This document shows positions 35,304-47,621 of a stretch of DNA of 64,000 nucleotides, piece by piece. Every line of letters begins with the position of its first letter. Positions within the stretch are counted from its first letter, which is position 1. Source of the DNA: Rhyzopertha dominica (lineage: Eukaryota > Arthropoda > Insecta > Coleoptera > Bostrichidae); contig QCXZ01000041.1 of the NCBI GenBank assembly GCA_025024175.1, positions 19,277,786 through 19,341,785 of the forward strand. Direction: 5' to 3'. A program made the position numbers and the translations under genes. The notes beneath the pieces are model-generated. The model was not told the DNA's origin. It ran no database searches and saw nothing but the letters and a program-made list of their open reading frames with translations.

Positions 35304-38300
35304 GCTAAATCGATGAATATGCGATATTTTCTGGATAGATATGCGAGCGTAATGCATTCCAAGGAAGAAAGTTAACTGTCGCTTTGCTAACACGAAAAAT
35401 GTCAAAATAACTTCAATTTCCAGCAATAAAATAATTAAGGGGTGCCGATACCAAACTCAATCATTCATTATAGTTTTAGGGAGGTAGTTGCAAAAAGGGG
35501 TCTAAGATTGTACAAATATACACGTCAACAATTTTAAAACAATTATAACTGCTATTCCATAAACCAATTCGCTGTAATGTTTTGTTGTCTGTAGTGTAGT
35601 ACTAACAAATAAGTTTTTTAGCGACCAGTATGAATCAGTTCTCTATAACCGCGCCTTGCTGGAATTGAAAGTACTGAGCTTTATCGTCCAGTCGGATCGT
35701 TACAACATCTGAGATGACTGACTGGAGTATTGACATATGTGTTGCAGTAGAGAATACAAAAAACATCTATGCAGGTGTTCCACCACGGTCACTCAAGAAA
35801 ATTCCGCATTAAAATCGAATGGAAATTAATTTAATGAAGGTTGTTATGATTTTTAGCACATGCGATCATATGCGTTGGAAATATGCAATATGAATATTTT
35901 TGAAATGAGATAAGCACGCCGTTTGATAAAGTTACGAGTCAATTAATGCAATAATTTGTCTTTATGTTATGCCTTCCAGATACGGACAAGCCTTGAATAC
36001 GAAAACAACATTTGTCTAATTATTATTAAAGCGATCGTGGTTACTAGACATTCAAGGGTATATTCAAATAGCGCACGCGAAATTAGGAGTGATAGAACGG
36101 CTTTTTTTAATTGGAACCATAGATCTGTATCAATGAACCTTAAAACGAATTACATCGCAATGCAATCTTGAATGAGCCTAAATGGCATAAAATATTAGTC
36201 ATGCCCATGTTAGTGGCGTTTCGACAGCTTTCCAGCCACAGTCATTACTCTATCAAGTAAATTTGGTTTGCCCAAGATTAAATAAGTTTCACGTTTTTCT
36301 AAAAAAGAAAACTAATTCATGTACCTTATTTAAATAAGTCACGCCCTACCGTGCTGGGGGTTGGAGATAAGTAAATAAAATTTGATACCATAACAAGTAT
36401 ATAAGTGCGTTGATATGGATTTGGATTCTGACTAGAGTATTGCCATGAATAGGTCAAGGTAGCTCTTTTAATAAGCTAATATACAACCGAATAGAACCAC
36501 CATTTTAGGAATAATTGCATGGTAAAAAAGAATATGAAAATCCATCAAACAAGGTTGTGGCTGTAGGAAAAATTAAGGAGAATATCCATTTGAAAATATG
36601 CGTTATCGAAGTGGCGGAAAAAAGAATAAACCATGCAACTTGAAAGGTTATATATAGGCAAGAAATAGGACCCAAGGAACACTAAAATATCTGCTAAAAC
36701 TATAAAACCAAAAAGTCACCTTAGATTTTCAGGCCCACAATCTACCGATTATATATATCTACCATCTCTTAACTATGATTATAGACTACTCAGTAAAATA
36801 CTAGAAAGAGGTCTACCAATTCTTGTTAGTTTATCTAAGTTAATAAGAAGTTAAAAAGACAACACTAGCATATCATTAGTTTATTAGTATCAATTCTGTT
36901 TGCTTTTAACTTATAAGTTTGTTTCTCATCTTCTATGATAATATTCAAGTATTTCTACCATTTTTTTATGAATATGAGCATTTACTAATCTATTTTTTTT
37001 GTTTCAGGTAAGAAGTCTTAGTGGGTTGCAAGATCAGTAAGGCCGCAGCAAATATATTAATTAATTACTCGGTAAGATCTTTGTTCGTGTTTTGCACTCA
37101 GTTGCGGATTTATGCACAGGCGCATTAGGTAAGGCCTCTTAATTAAAGCGGAGGGGTTTAATTTTAAGTCTTAAAAAAAGAAAACAGTTTTTTTTGTACT
37201 CATTGAAATTACGATGCGAAAGGTTTCCAACTATCCTTTTATGTTTTTCTTGTTTTGATGTGATAGGCTGTTCTATAGAAACATTCTAAAATACAAGCCC
37301 TACATAATTGTACAGTCATTTATCAGGTTATTGTTTACTTTTAAAGATTTCGTGGCCACAAGGTCAAGAAGAGTTCGATTGTAGTTTCATTTTTATAATT
37401 TGTATATTTTTATCTCTTGGCTATTGGTTTGGTATAATCTTTATTTCACGAGCTTACGCTTCTCCTTCTGTCAGACTTTATTGTGCTAAAAAAAATTCTT
37501 GGAGGCTCTATCTTTGATACACCCGTAAGTTTGGCGTGTACAGGTTTATATTAAATACATGGTAGAGGAGCTGAGCTGAAATGATTATGACAAATTATTC
37601 AAATTAATTTTATTTTAATCCCGGGGTTTAAATGCTCTTCGGCAACTCACACTGTAGGTCTCTATACTTACCACGTCAAAAAAGTGTTAAATAGGATAAC
37701 ATCAAGAAGCCCACTTAAAAATGTTTAACAACTCCGTTATCACGTGGCTATTAAGTTTGGTTTTAACAAGAAGAGAAAACATGCGCAAAATTAATTTTGT
37801 TTTAGATGATATCATAATTTCTAGTTACTGTTACTCATACTGTGAGTTTCTATTCTTGTCCCAGTATGTAACATTGTTATTGTCAAAGTTGTTTCTTTCT
37901 TTTTTTATATGTTTTGTATTTTCAGATTTTAGTTTTGAGAAATCAGATCGGCGTAAATTTTTTGATAAAAATGAAATGTTTTATGTCTGCAATATCCAGG
38001 ATTTCCTATTTTGTGTAACAGTCAAGACCAAACCTAATAGCTATGTTATAAAGGACTACTTCCCAGTGGGCTTCTTGATGTTTTCCCATTTGACACATTT
38101 TTTGCATATGTAATCCACGTTTTTGAAGAGACAATAAGTCATCTGAAGAAGGAATCAGACGGAAGCCGAAATATATAGCAACACAAAAATTTTGATTCAA
38201 TTTTTTGCTTGTAAATAATCGAAAAATGAAGACTATGCTGAAACCAATTCACAGTTTTATACTCCCATTCATTTTGGTGCCTCTACCATATCATATAAGT

Positions 38301-38580
38301 AATACAATAACAATAATAAAAAGATACGATATTATTTTAGATTAGAATATATTTCAACATTTGGTAGATATACTTAACAGATGCTGTTTCCATGAATGTT
38401 TTATTAAATGCAGTTTTTAAAAAAAATCTGCGGTTTCTGCTAAACCGTATAAATATTTTTTAAACCTCTTAAAAGTTACAACTGCATTGATACTGAAATT
38501 ATTTCTTGGGATGAACGGGGGCACAAAAGCTAAATCCGACACTGTTTGTACTTAAACTACATGAGCATCGCAGGGGTAAA
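35304..38580. other. AT-rich DNA without supported genes
   Basis: A good-looking acceptor (TTTTTTTTGTTTCAG near 37006) is followed within 75 bases by a donor-like CGGTAAGA, but the short interval between has no convincing frame. The 130-codon plus-strand frame at 37721-38113 is rich in Phe, Leu and Ser and follows AT composition; it is not recognised. A CTGAAGAAGG ... GCCGAAAT motif at 38139-38169 is described under findings. Confidence 0.35.
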
Positions 38581-38599
38581 ATGTCCAATGTTCCTTCTC

Positions 38600-39320
38600 T
38601 GTTCTCGATGGTGTAGGTGATCGTTTTTTCAGAGCCTCAAATGATTTGCTGCGTTGGGTTTACACAGCATGTAGGGATAAGTTTCATTAAATAAATCTGT
38701 ACAGAGTACTTGTAAGCGAGTGTACCATAAATTTGCGGCGTGGTAGTGATTCTTTCCTCGGAATTTGTTTGCTGAAATCTTATAAAGCAATACGTCCGCG
38801 AGCCAGTGTGCGTGTATTACGTTTCGGAATCTGATACGATCTCTTGCAGTACCCGGTTCGCGGTGACGTAATAGCGTGAGCAGCAAATTCGCAGTGAAAT
38901 GAACGTTTTTCTTTCCTTTATGCGCGATTGGGCTAACAGTAAACGCGCCGTGGAATTTCTGTATCTACCTCACGAATAGAGTCCTCATCGGCGATATATT
39001 CTCTATTCCGGTGTTTATAAATCACACCGAGCGTTAGAAATACTGCCATAAATCATATTTCCAATACCGCGAGGACTTTGAGAGAGAAAAAACGGTGATT
39101 TATCGCAGCAAAGTATGCGACAACCGAAAAATGATTTACGTTAACCGGAGAAAAATTTTATTTAACAATTTCGGAATTGTCGCACTTGGTGCAAACGGCC
39201 TTTTGTAAAAAGCCGGGGAACGCTAGTTCTCGGTTGGTATGTCGTGTTTTTATCGCACCGTAAAGCTTCAGTAGTCACAGTAGCGTCCACTGCGACCGGC
39301 AGCTCCGTAAGTGCAAGTCA
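38600..39320. other. GC-elevated island
   Basis: One of the larger islands, with many CpG-containing words (GTACCCGGTTCGCGGTGACG near 38850; CCGTAAAGC near 39258). An 85-codon minus-strand frame (38629-38886) covers only the left part and is not recognised. The rest has no long frame, which fits a conserved non-coding or promoter-like block better than an exon. Confidence 0.3.
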
Positions 39321-41636
39321 TACTTTGAATTTACTTGCTCATCTCGCCTAATACAGCGGTTTTTCGTAAGGAACTAAAAATCTGAGTTGCTGAGGTCAAG
39401 ACTGTGCACACAGTTTAACGTACTCTATAACACGTGGGGTCTTGGTTATTAATATGTTGCATTTTTAGGGTCACATTTTTCAGACAAAGATTTAGAGATT
39501 CAGAACTTAACCGGAAATCAATTTAAGCTCAAGTCAAGTATTAGCTATTCGGGTGTCAGATTTAGCCAGGTATTTTTTTCGTTAAATAAATAAAAGGGAA
39601 ACTTAGGTAACAAAGCGCAAAATAAAAGCTTACTTTGTCATGAGTACCTACTACTTCCTGCCTACTAAACTTCTACAGTCAAAGGCGCATTATTGTTTTT
39701 ATCAAGAGAAATTCTCTCTAAAGTGTCTAAAGTAATAGGAATGGTTTTAGAAGTTTGGATACAGGTACACTTGCTGTATTATCTAGTTTGAGAATTTCAT
39801 AGTATCTGTATTAACAAAAAAATATTCAAAACAATTTTTATTTTCATATTCATGTTCCACTGTAGCATTTCTAAAGTGGAGATTTATATCACTATATATC
39901 ATCCTATGCTGTCATTATTTAAACTTATGGTGTTGCACCATTTTTTTATTGTAAAGTCGTTGCTTATACTCGTAAATACAGAAAACGCTATAAATAGAAT
40001 TGCAAAATAATCCCTTTATAAAATATAACAACGCTTAGTGTCGTTAAGTAATCTTTGAGAGGGATGACAAGTGTTAGCAATATGTATCTATAAATGAAAA
40101 AACGCAAGGACTTTTAATATAAAACCGAACAGCAGTGTTAATTGTAAACTATGTATATTACATGTACTTGTAAATTTATGGCATTTACTTGTAATCGTAT
40201 ATAGGATACTGAAATATAAGTAGTTTCTTATAATGCTCAATAGTGATGTAGATAATATTTTATATTTACCACCAAAAGCTTTGCAGTATCATAAAAATTC
40301 TTCCACACTTTGAGGAATTTGTCGAAATTAAGTTAAACTAAATATATAACCGTAATGTACTAACAAGTTGCGTATACATTAATAAATAGTTCGACTTTAG
40401 AAAAACACAGTACATTAGTATATATAATAACATACCACCTCAGACAAATATTATTGAAAAGTGATCATAGATTTTCTGAAACCACTCCTTCCTAGCCAAT
40501 AGGTAAATAAAGGATGAAGCTGCAGAGACTACTGACTAAAAATTTAGAACGTGACCTCCATTCCTCGTGAACAGCATGTAAAGTTAGGAGTTTTCTTCAT
40601 ATTGTTCGTCTTTTAAGTAGATTCATGATTAAATAAAACTATTATTTAAAAATCGTTCAATAGGCCCTGAAAATTGTCTTTACAATGAGTCAAAGATATA
40701 AACAAAAAAATAATAAATAAAGTCTGCACGATAAATTCCGCAGACATTTTTTTCGGACCTCAGACCAATGTGTGGACCCCTCTTAACTAAAGATTTGCCA
40801 GTTGTATTGCACAATAACTGTTGAGTAAATAATTTTTAAACAGCCTAGTAGCAAAAGTAACTTACTAGCTGCAGATGTTCCTAGATAAATAGAGTACCGC
40901 AATTGTCACCATATTCACTCCAAAAAGTGCGAGAATTTGAGTGTGGCAGAACCAGGATATTTGGCTGTTATTTGAAAACTATAAGAATAAAAAACTTTAG
41001 AGGACATCCTTATTTCTTAGAAAATAAAACTATTCTTTCACCGAAGAATTTGGAAGTAACCGTACCGCTTTTCACGGCGTTCTTTGGCATATTGAAATGC
41101 TGTGTCAAGATGAGAGTGTAGAATTTTGTCAGATGTAAACTTTTATGGTAAAAAGATGTTGGGAAGTACTTATTCCATTGCCGATGTTGAATACTCTTTA
41201 CTGCGACGTAGTGTTTCTGTATAGAGAGGGTACCGTCATTGTCACCATGTTGTCTCCAAAAAATTGAAGTGAAGTTTACTACTACTTACACTGCTGAAAT
41301 TCACAAGTTGATATTTGGACCTAACCTCACAATTGGTTGCTCTATAAGCACCACATCGCTTCTTTTTATAAGCAGGACCCAAACTTTTATATACTCCTGG
41401 TTTTTTGGCAAATAAAATTATCTAAAACCAGTCTATGACAGATTTTTACAGTTGGGAACGCAGTAATTTAATTTATTTAGTACTAAAGTGCATTTCACTA
41501 CTTTATCCTCGACTGCAAGGTTTCAAATTCTCTAACGTAATTGGCTCGAAGGAAGATTTTACATTAATCAATAATTGCCAGGTAAATTCAAATATTCGTT
41601 TTATTTTAATTTTCTTAGAACTCTGTAACACGATAC
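39321..41636. other. AT-rich DNA; weak local duplication near 40890 and 41230
   Basis: The phrase GTACCGCAATTGTCACCAT near 40892 recurs as GTACCGTCATTGTCACCAT near 41230, each followed by a CTCCAAAAA word, suggesting a diverged tandem duplication of about 338 bp spacing. No protein could be assigned to it. The plus-strand frame 41435-41662 overlaps the candidate minus-strand exon described next and is not recognised. Confidence 0.35.
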
Positions 41637-41832
41637 CCGATCGAAACATCGAAGACCATTGAGCTACACAATCGTCAGTGAAAAAGGAAGGTTGCATTTC
41701 CGCCTGTGGTGTAGACAGCGGTTCGACACAGTCTTTAACATAGCGCCTACACGTCCATACCAATAGTAAACTAATTACCAGAGATAAAACTGCATTTCGT
41801 AGTTTGACGTTCAATTTGCCGCGGCCATACAT
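41637..41832 (-). CDS. Candidate first coding exon of a type II (signal-anchor) membrane protein
   Basis: From the ATG at 41832 the minus strand reads MYGRGKLNVKLRNAVLSLVI, then SLLLVWTCRRYV, then a polar segment with two Cys (KDCVEPL, FFTDDC). A short basic start, one hydrophobic helix at residues 13-28 flanked by Arg, and a polar stem would fit a Golgi-type signal anchor. Codons in this part are mixed in GC, while the frame beyond about 41636 turns Lys/Ile-rich like intron DNA. A donor-like GGTATCG at 41637-41631 is the suggested exon end. The sequence upstream of the ATG is GC-elevated, as expected for a 5' leader. No family is recognised and no partner exon was found in the window, so this may still be chance. 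Confidence 0.35.
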
Positions 41833-42240
41833 CAATACGAGGCGGCAGCCATATCTGCTTCGTGAACAAGCCGGGAAAGGTAAAAATCCAACTGCAAATG
41901 ATGACTTTGTTGCGAACGAGCGTCGATACCATCTATTAATACGTTACTCGTTCGAGCAGCATTAGAATTAATATTAAGTGCTCATTCCCATGAAAAAATG
42001 GAGGATCGTGCAGATATCACGGTCGCGGTGACACCGACACTGGCACAACCGATAACGCGTATGACTAATGTGAATTGTTCGTCTCTTGAGCTGTTGAGGC
42101 TGGCGTCAGATCTACGACGATTCGGTATGGCTTTTTAATAATTGCAGGAAAGGCCACTGGAATTTATAATCGATGAGCTGCACAGGAGCTTTTCCGTTCT
42201 AGATGATCCATCAGCGCCATACACATACAACTGAATTGCC
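41833..42240. other. GC-elevated island upstream of the candidate signal-anchor exon
   Basis: Rich in CpG-containing words (CACGGTCGCGGTGACACCG near 42020). It could be the 5' leader and promoter of the minus-strand exon at 41637-41832 or an independent conserved element. No frame is convincing. Confidence 0.3.
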
Positions 42241-42976
42241 TACAACAACCGTTAGAAAGAATACGAAGGAAGATATCTGTTTATGTTCTGCAAGCATTAC
42301 ACCTAATGCAATAGAGACAACTTAATGACTGAATTAAGGCTGCCGTAGACGTAAACAGTAACTGACAGCTATCATTCATCAGAAGATTGATTTCTTTTTT
42401 CTGCTAATGATATATCCAATTCTGTACTAATCCCTCTGAGTCTAAACCATATAAAATAGTATTAAACGTACCCACAGGCGACGTAAAAACCTTATAAAAT
42501 TCGCAGAGGTTGCCCAGAACCCCAGAAGAAGCTATCTTTTCCAATTACGCCTATCTTATTATAGCTAATCAACCGAATCCCGTATTGTGTCAAAAACCTT
42601 GATAGCTTATTGAAGGGAATGTCGTTGAAATATAAACATCATATTTAATAAAAATGTGTTAAAAAGGGAATATTTTTGCCAAGAAATTAATAGAACTGCT
42701 TCCTATTTATTTTTCAAATGCAATTTGAATCTCTTCTGGTATTTATAAAACACAACATCATATGTAGTAGCCCTCTACATATATACAACCCTAAAAAGTT
42801 AACCTGTAGTCCATAATTAATTTAAAACTTCATACATAAATAGTATGTATCATACTATGACAAAGGTATCTGCTTACAATTCTTGCTAAAAATCAGATTT
42901 GTTACTTGATAACTGAAGTAATATATTCCGGCAAATTAAATTACCATCAGTATTGTCCACCAATATTTTAGTACAA
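42241..42976. other. No assignable feature
   Basis: AT-rich DNA without a supported frame, repeat pair or RNA. Confidence 0.45.
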
Positions 42977-42984
42977 GGTGGAAT
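42977..42984 (+). repeat. 8-bp target site duplication (left) of MITE
   Basis: GGTGGAAT precedes the element end CACCGAACTC and is repeated exactly at 43348-43355. Confidence 0.85.
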
Positions 42985-43347
42985 CACCGAACTCTGTAAA
43001 ATATGGAACGTCAGAGATTGAGCATGTGGCATTAAAAACCAATTCGTAGGCATGCGCAGTTGCGCAGCAGAATGTATAGTGTCAGATATTTTGGTGTTCA
43101 TGTCGCTCTGTCAATGTCAAAATGTCATATCAAGCAACGACGCCAACAGCTGACGGGCTGACGCTACGGTTAAGTGTAATAATGTAAACAATGCAACTGA
43201 ACCTAGAAAAAAAAACACCTGGCATCGCAAATGACATTGACTGTTCTCAAATAATGAAAAGCGCAAGCGTCTCAAGAAACTGCGCAGATTTCAATTGGAA
43301 ACAGATTTGAGAGGCTTCTGATGTTCCATATTTTATAGAGTTCGGTG
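42985..43347. mobile_element. MITE with about 40-bp terminal inverted repeats and 8-bp target duplication
   Basis: Left end CACCGAACTCTGTAAAATAT continues GGAACGTCAGAGA. The right end is its complement with a few changes: the right arm read backwards has CACCGAACTCTATAAAATAT, then GGAACATCAGAAG. The flanks are the perfect duplication GGTGGAAT. At 363 bp with no coding capacity it is a MITE. Termini beginning CA and an 8-bp duplication fit hAT or P-type elements; the exact superfamily cannot be settled without a related full-length copy. The 71-codon minus-strand frame 42886-43101 crosses its left end and is not a gene. Confidence 0.88.
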
Positions 43348-43355
43348 GGTGGAAT
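43348..43355 (+). repeat. 8-bp target site duplication (right) of MITE
   Basis: GGTGGAAT follows the terminal GTTCGGTG and equals the left copy at 42977-42984. Confidence 0.85.
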
Positions 43356-46300
43356 ACGAAGTCTGGGTTTTTGGAACGGTTCGTGCAAGCTCTTAGGAAA
43401 AATAGAGGAATGTAGCAGGTGATATTCTATTCCTTTGATCATCATAGCATTTCAGTTTTAGTTGCCATCATGCCCCGGACACTAGAACGTCGTGTGTTCT
43501 CGTGTATGTTAGTTTTATTACAAGCGATGAGTATAGGCTCATTATTTGAACACTATGCTTAATAATGAAAATAAACCGATTAATCCTCATGGTACTCTGC
43601 ATTCGGTGTATGGTCAGAATGGATTGACCAGAGCAGATGTTTTATTTACAAGAGTTTCCACAGTTTATCTGTCCTTAATTTTTAAGCATCACTAGCTCGT
43701 TTAAGTTTCTATAATATATAATATATATTATATGTATTTATAAGTATCCTAACTGGCTTGAAAAACAATAACAAGGCGATGCTTTTATTTGACACTCACT
43801 GCGGTAGTTCACAAATAGCTTTTTAACTATTCTATTTGACCCACTAGGTATACTTTTTTTAAATTCTGCAACTTCCATTGGCGCACTTGTTTGAAAGCCT
43901 TCCAGTATTAAATATATCCAAGAAATATGTGTCCCTTGTTTATATTAACAACATGTCGCAAAAGCTAACGAGACGCAGTAAGTGTAGTGGTTACCATTTT
44001 ATTTGCAGAATAATTAGTCTTGGTAAATACCATCATACTTGAAGCTTCTAATGGACAAGGANGATTATTTTTACATTCTTTTTAGTATTAAAATCTGCCC
44101 AGATGCCATTTAAAGTTAACCTACAACCTAATGATGTCACAATCGTGCTAACAATCATCGGGTACGTTTCAATTGGCATGGTGTGCTCTTATGGAACATT
44201 ACATCTCCATAAATACAATGCTGCTGGCACGTTTGAAACTCGAGGATGAACGCAGTTGCCAGATAGGTTTCAACCATCGTCACTGTGATGCAATTGTTTG
44301 ATACAGCAGAATATTTAAAATTATCAAATCAATTGCTATTATGCGTTTGCATTTTTGATAAACAGATTTCTCACGTAAACACTAAATTTTGTAGCTAGCT
44401 ACACAAAAAAATAATGTCGAGTCCTGATAATAAAGACGTAACAAAATGACCAAATACAGAAAAAAAATGTCAAAAAAGGTAGAAGTATATTTGAATATCA
44501 AGGGCAGGTATATTTGTAAAAGCGAAACATCGCGTTTCTGACTTAATAATATCTGTCTTCATTCATTGCAAATCAATGGTCAAACCTGGCAACCCTGAGC
44601 ATTTCCTAGGCAACGCGATGGTCAAAGTCGCAAAGCACGACATTCAGTGGCTGTATGGGTCACGAACTCCACTGTGTCCGAGTTATGATGCCTCGTCGCC
44701 GTAACTATGGGATTTAAAGTCATCCACTGCTAGCCGCAGCTTCCGTTAGGTTAACAAAGGAATACGAGACGGTATCTGTGACAGGAGTTTAGATCGAAGG
44801 AGTTGTCTCTGGCAGCCGTTTTGCGTTGCCCTCGAGCTAACCAGCTGCATATAGCTACCGTTATATTATTGTTCAAGAATTACCTATATATGCCGGGGTA
44901 TAAGAGGCTGCTATACGTAAAGGAAGAACGCAAAAAGCATTTACATGTAGGTTTATATTGGTAAATATACCCTCTTAGACATAAAAGTAAATTAATAAAA
45001 TCGTATATTGTAGATGCGCTGTATATATGCAAATCATTAACTCATTTTTCACAAAATTAGTTGAGTTAATTAATTATAGTTGGGAATTATGATTACTAGT
45101 GTTCTGTTTTCTAGAGACCATAGCACTGAAAGGCGGTTCCACCAAAGGTAACTCCCTAGGACCATTTCGAAGTAATTCAATTTATTTACTGTGTTGTAGT
45201 GTTTCAACATAGTTGTAGCTAACATTGTGGCAACCTGGAGTTGCGTTAGAAGATGTGATTTCCAAGTGAGTTCATTGTTAATAGAGTTATAGTAAACTAT
45301 TCACATATAATGCATGGTCCATAAAAGACTAGTCCATGATATGGATTTCCCATTCGTCTAGCAAAAATCCTGATATATTGTGTTAAATGCTTTCTGCAGA
45401 TCCATAAACATTTCTTATGTGAGAGAACTCTTTGTTGTATCACAACTGCCAGAGAGACCACACCATCGTTTGTTGATTTACCTTGTCAAAATTAATACTT
45501 ACTAGTTTAAACGGAGAAAATTATACTTTATGGCAAAGCATATTATATTTGCCTTTAAACATTAACTAATTTACTCTTGAAAATATGAATCGATAGAGCA
45601 TTTATGAAAAGTCGGAAAACCCTACCATTTCATAAAACACAACATTACAAGTAAGAGTAATCATCCTTTTTAAAATGGTGTCGGTGTATTCTGTTGTGCC
45701 CGTCTGCGCATAGTTTCTGCTCCTGCAGCTCCCAACACATAGAGTTAGGTTGGAACCCTTTCAACATGTTTCAATACGTAACTCCCAAAAAAAATATATA
45801 GCGAGCTAAAATTCAAATGTACGTTTGTGGTCAGTTTGTGCTTCTTCTTATTTACTAACGACAGATTGTGATGCTGCGCTCCAAGATTTTTTAATTTCTT
45901 TCGGTTCGGATTTTTAAATATAAAGTAACTTGACTTCTTTTACTAAAGAATGTATATTATTATGTATAGTTAATTCTAACTCATTAATTTTATTCTTCTT
46001 ACGCTTTTTAGTAGATTGATTTTAACATCCCTTTAGTAATACAGGGCCTCTTACATTGTCAATTTCTAGTGAAGTACATTTAGTACTAGGTAATAGCCAG
46101 TTAATTCTAACTCGGATATCCAAATTAGCGGCATGTTGTGGACCAACTCTCATGCGCTTTAATATGTAATATATGAGAAATTTCGTTATTTTAGATACCT
46201 TTTTAAAATTATTAGAGCGCTATCAATAATAAGATGCTTTATTTTCCACGTCTCGCGGTTTAGTTACGAGCAGATCAAAAGCGTTTATCCCGAAACCGTT

Positions 46301-47618
46301 AAGTGGAGCTAATAATTAATATCGGACAAAATAATTTAATGTGTAACTTGGGATCAGTTGTATGATTTGTCAGTGACCGATCGATCAAAACCGCTGACTT
46401 CTGCCATGTTGCTTAGCTTTAAAACATAATTAACTGAGTGCACTTTATTGCAACACTTCAGAATTATCTTTAATTCCCAAGAAATACATACATTATAAGT
46501 AAAGTAATAAATACATTTTAGACCCTGAAGAAGGAGCAAACAGATTCGAGAGTTGGGCAGTTGTGAAAATGATTGTTTTGATTATTGTGACCAGCACCCC
46601 GATCATAGCATTCTACTTAATATGATTTACTGCAATTACTTTGCATTAAGTGGCAGAAACAACAGACGATTTTAAAAACAAAATCGTCATGTTACTGCAT
46701 CAATCCAAAATTAGCTAAACTTGATCATACCAACAGCAAAATTAAGCTGCTCCTGAAACTTTCTAGGAAAATTGCACTACACAATTGTGATCCAGTATCG
46801 TCAACTTAGCGGTTTTATCGCTTTACCGAGCGGTGTTTTTCGAAAATAAAAATAAAAATTTCAGTTATTTTTATCTAATCAAGATAACTTTAATATATAT
46901 TGCTACCCATGGTACTTAGTTGAATTATAATAAATAATGGTAAAATCTGGTTTCCCTTGGAGCCTATAATGAAAAAAAAACACAGGTATGAATTTTTAAA
47001 TGGCTAATTAAAAGAAATCATCAAAAGACTACCTGAAAATATCGATTCCCACATACATTACTTACATACCTATACATACAGAAAACAACCCAATATACAT
47101 TAAATTTTCTAACTTCTATAATTGTTACAATTGTGTCTATGCTTGCTATAAACACTTATGCCTAGCGAGCAAGGATTTTACATTGATAATCAGTATTGTT
47201 TTTGAAAGATATGTTTTTATAACTTTACCTAGCATTTGAAGATTATGTGAATATTGACTACTTTTGCCCAGAGTTCAGTGACAATAGTAAAACTACTGTT
47301 ATGCATCATTACCACCAAGCAGACTGCAAAACTTATAGTCAATATGATTTTGTCTATAGTTGTATCACTGCAAACTTTGAGAATGACAAGATCTAGAAGG
47401 GACGATTTTTTGTGCTCGCAACAAAACCTTTCTGGGTTCGCGACAAAACTTATAAAACCAGCACCACAGCAAGGGGCTTCTACCAGGCAGCAATATTTGT
47501 CCGGCCATTCTAGATCATTTCATTTTAAAAATCCAAGGCTACATTTTTATTTCCGTTATGTCGCTGTACATGTTATGTACACTCGGTCTGCCATAGGCTT
47601 TTTTTAACAACGGGGCAT
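43356..47618. other. AT-rich DNA with a GC-elevated island at about 44570-44860
   Basis: An AT dinucleotide-rich palindromic patch lies at 43713-43733. The island near 44570-44860 has no long frame. A CTGAAGAAGGAGC ... GATTCGAGAG motif at 46526-46554 is similar in form to the hammerhead-like motifs described elsewhere but too degraded to call. The 117-codon plus-strand frame at 47254-47607 is not recognised. Confidence 0.35.
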
Positions 47619-47621
47619 TTA

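Noticed and set aside
37007..37075. Small exon between a strong acceptor and a donor-like site
   Set aside because: Two frames hit early stops and the remaining one begins with a stop-containing phase; there is no support beyond the splice-like words.
37721..38113. 130-codon plus-strand frame as a membrane protein gene
   Set aside because: Composition (Phe, Leu, Ser, Tyr) follows T-rich DNA, no family is recognised and no splice structure is visible.
38139..38169. Hammerhead ribozyme call at this CTGAAGA ... GAAA motif
   Set aside because: No helix I could be drawn between the flanks and helix II is poorly paired, so it is kept only as a weak finding.
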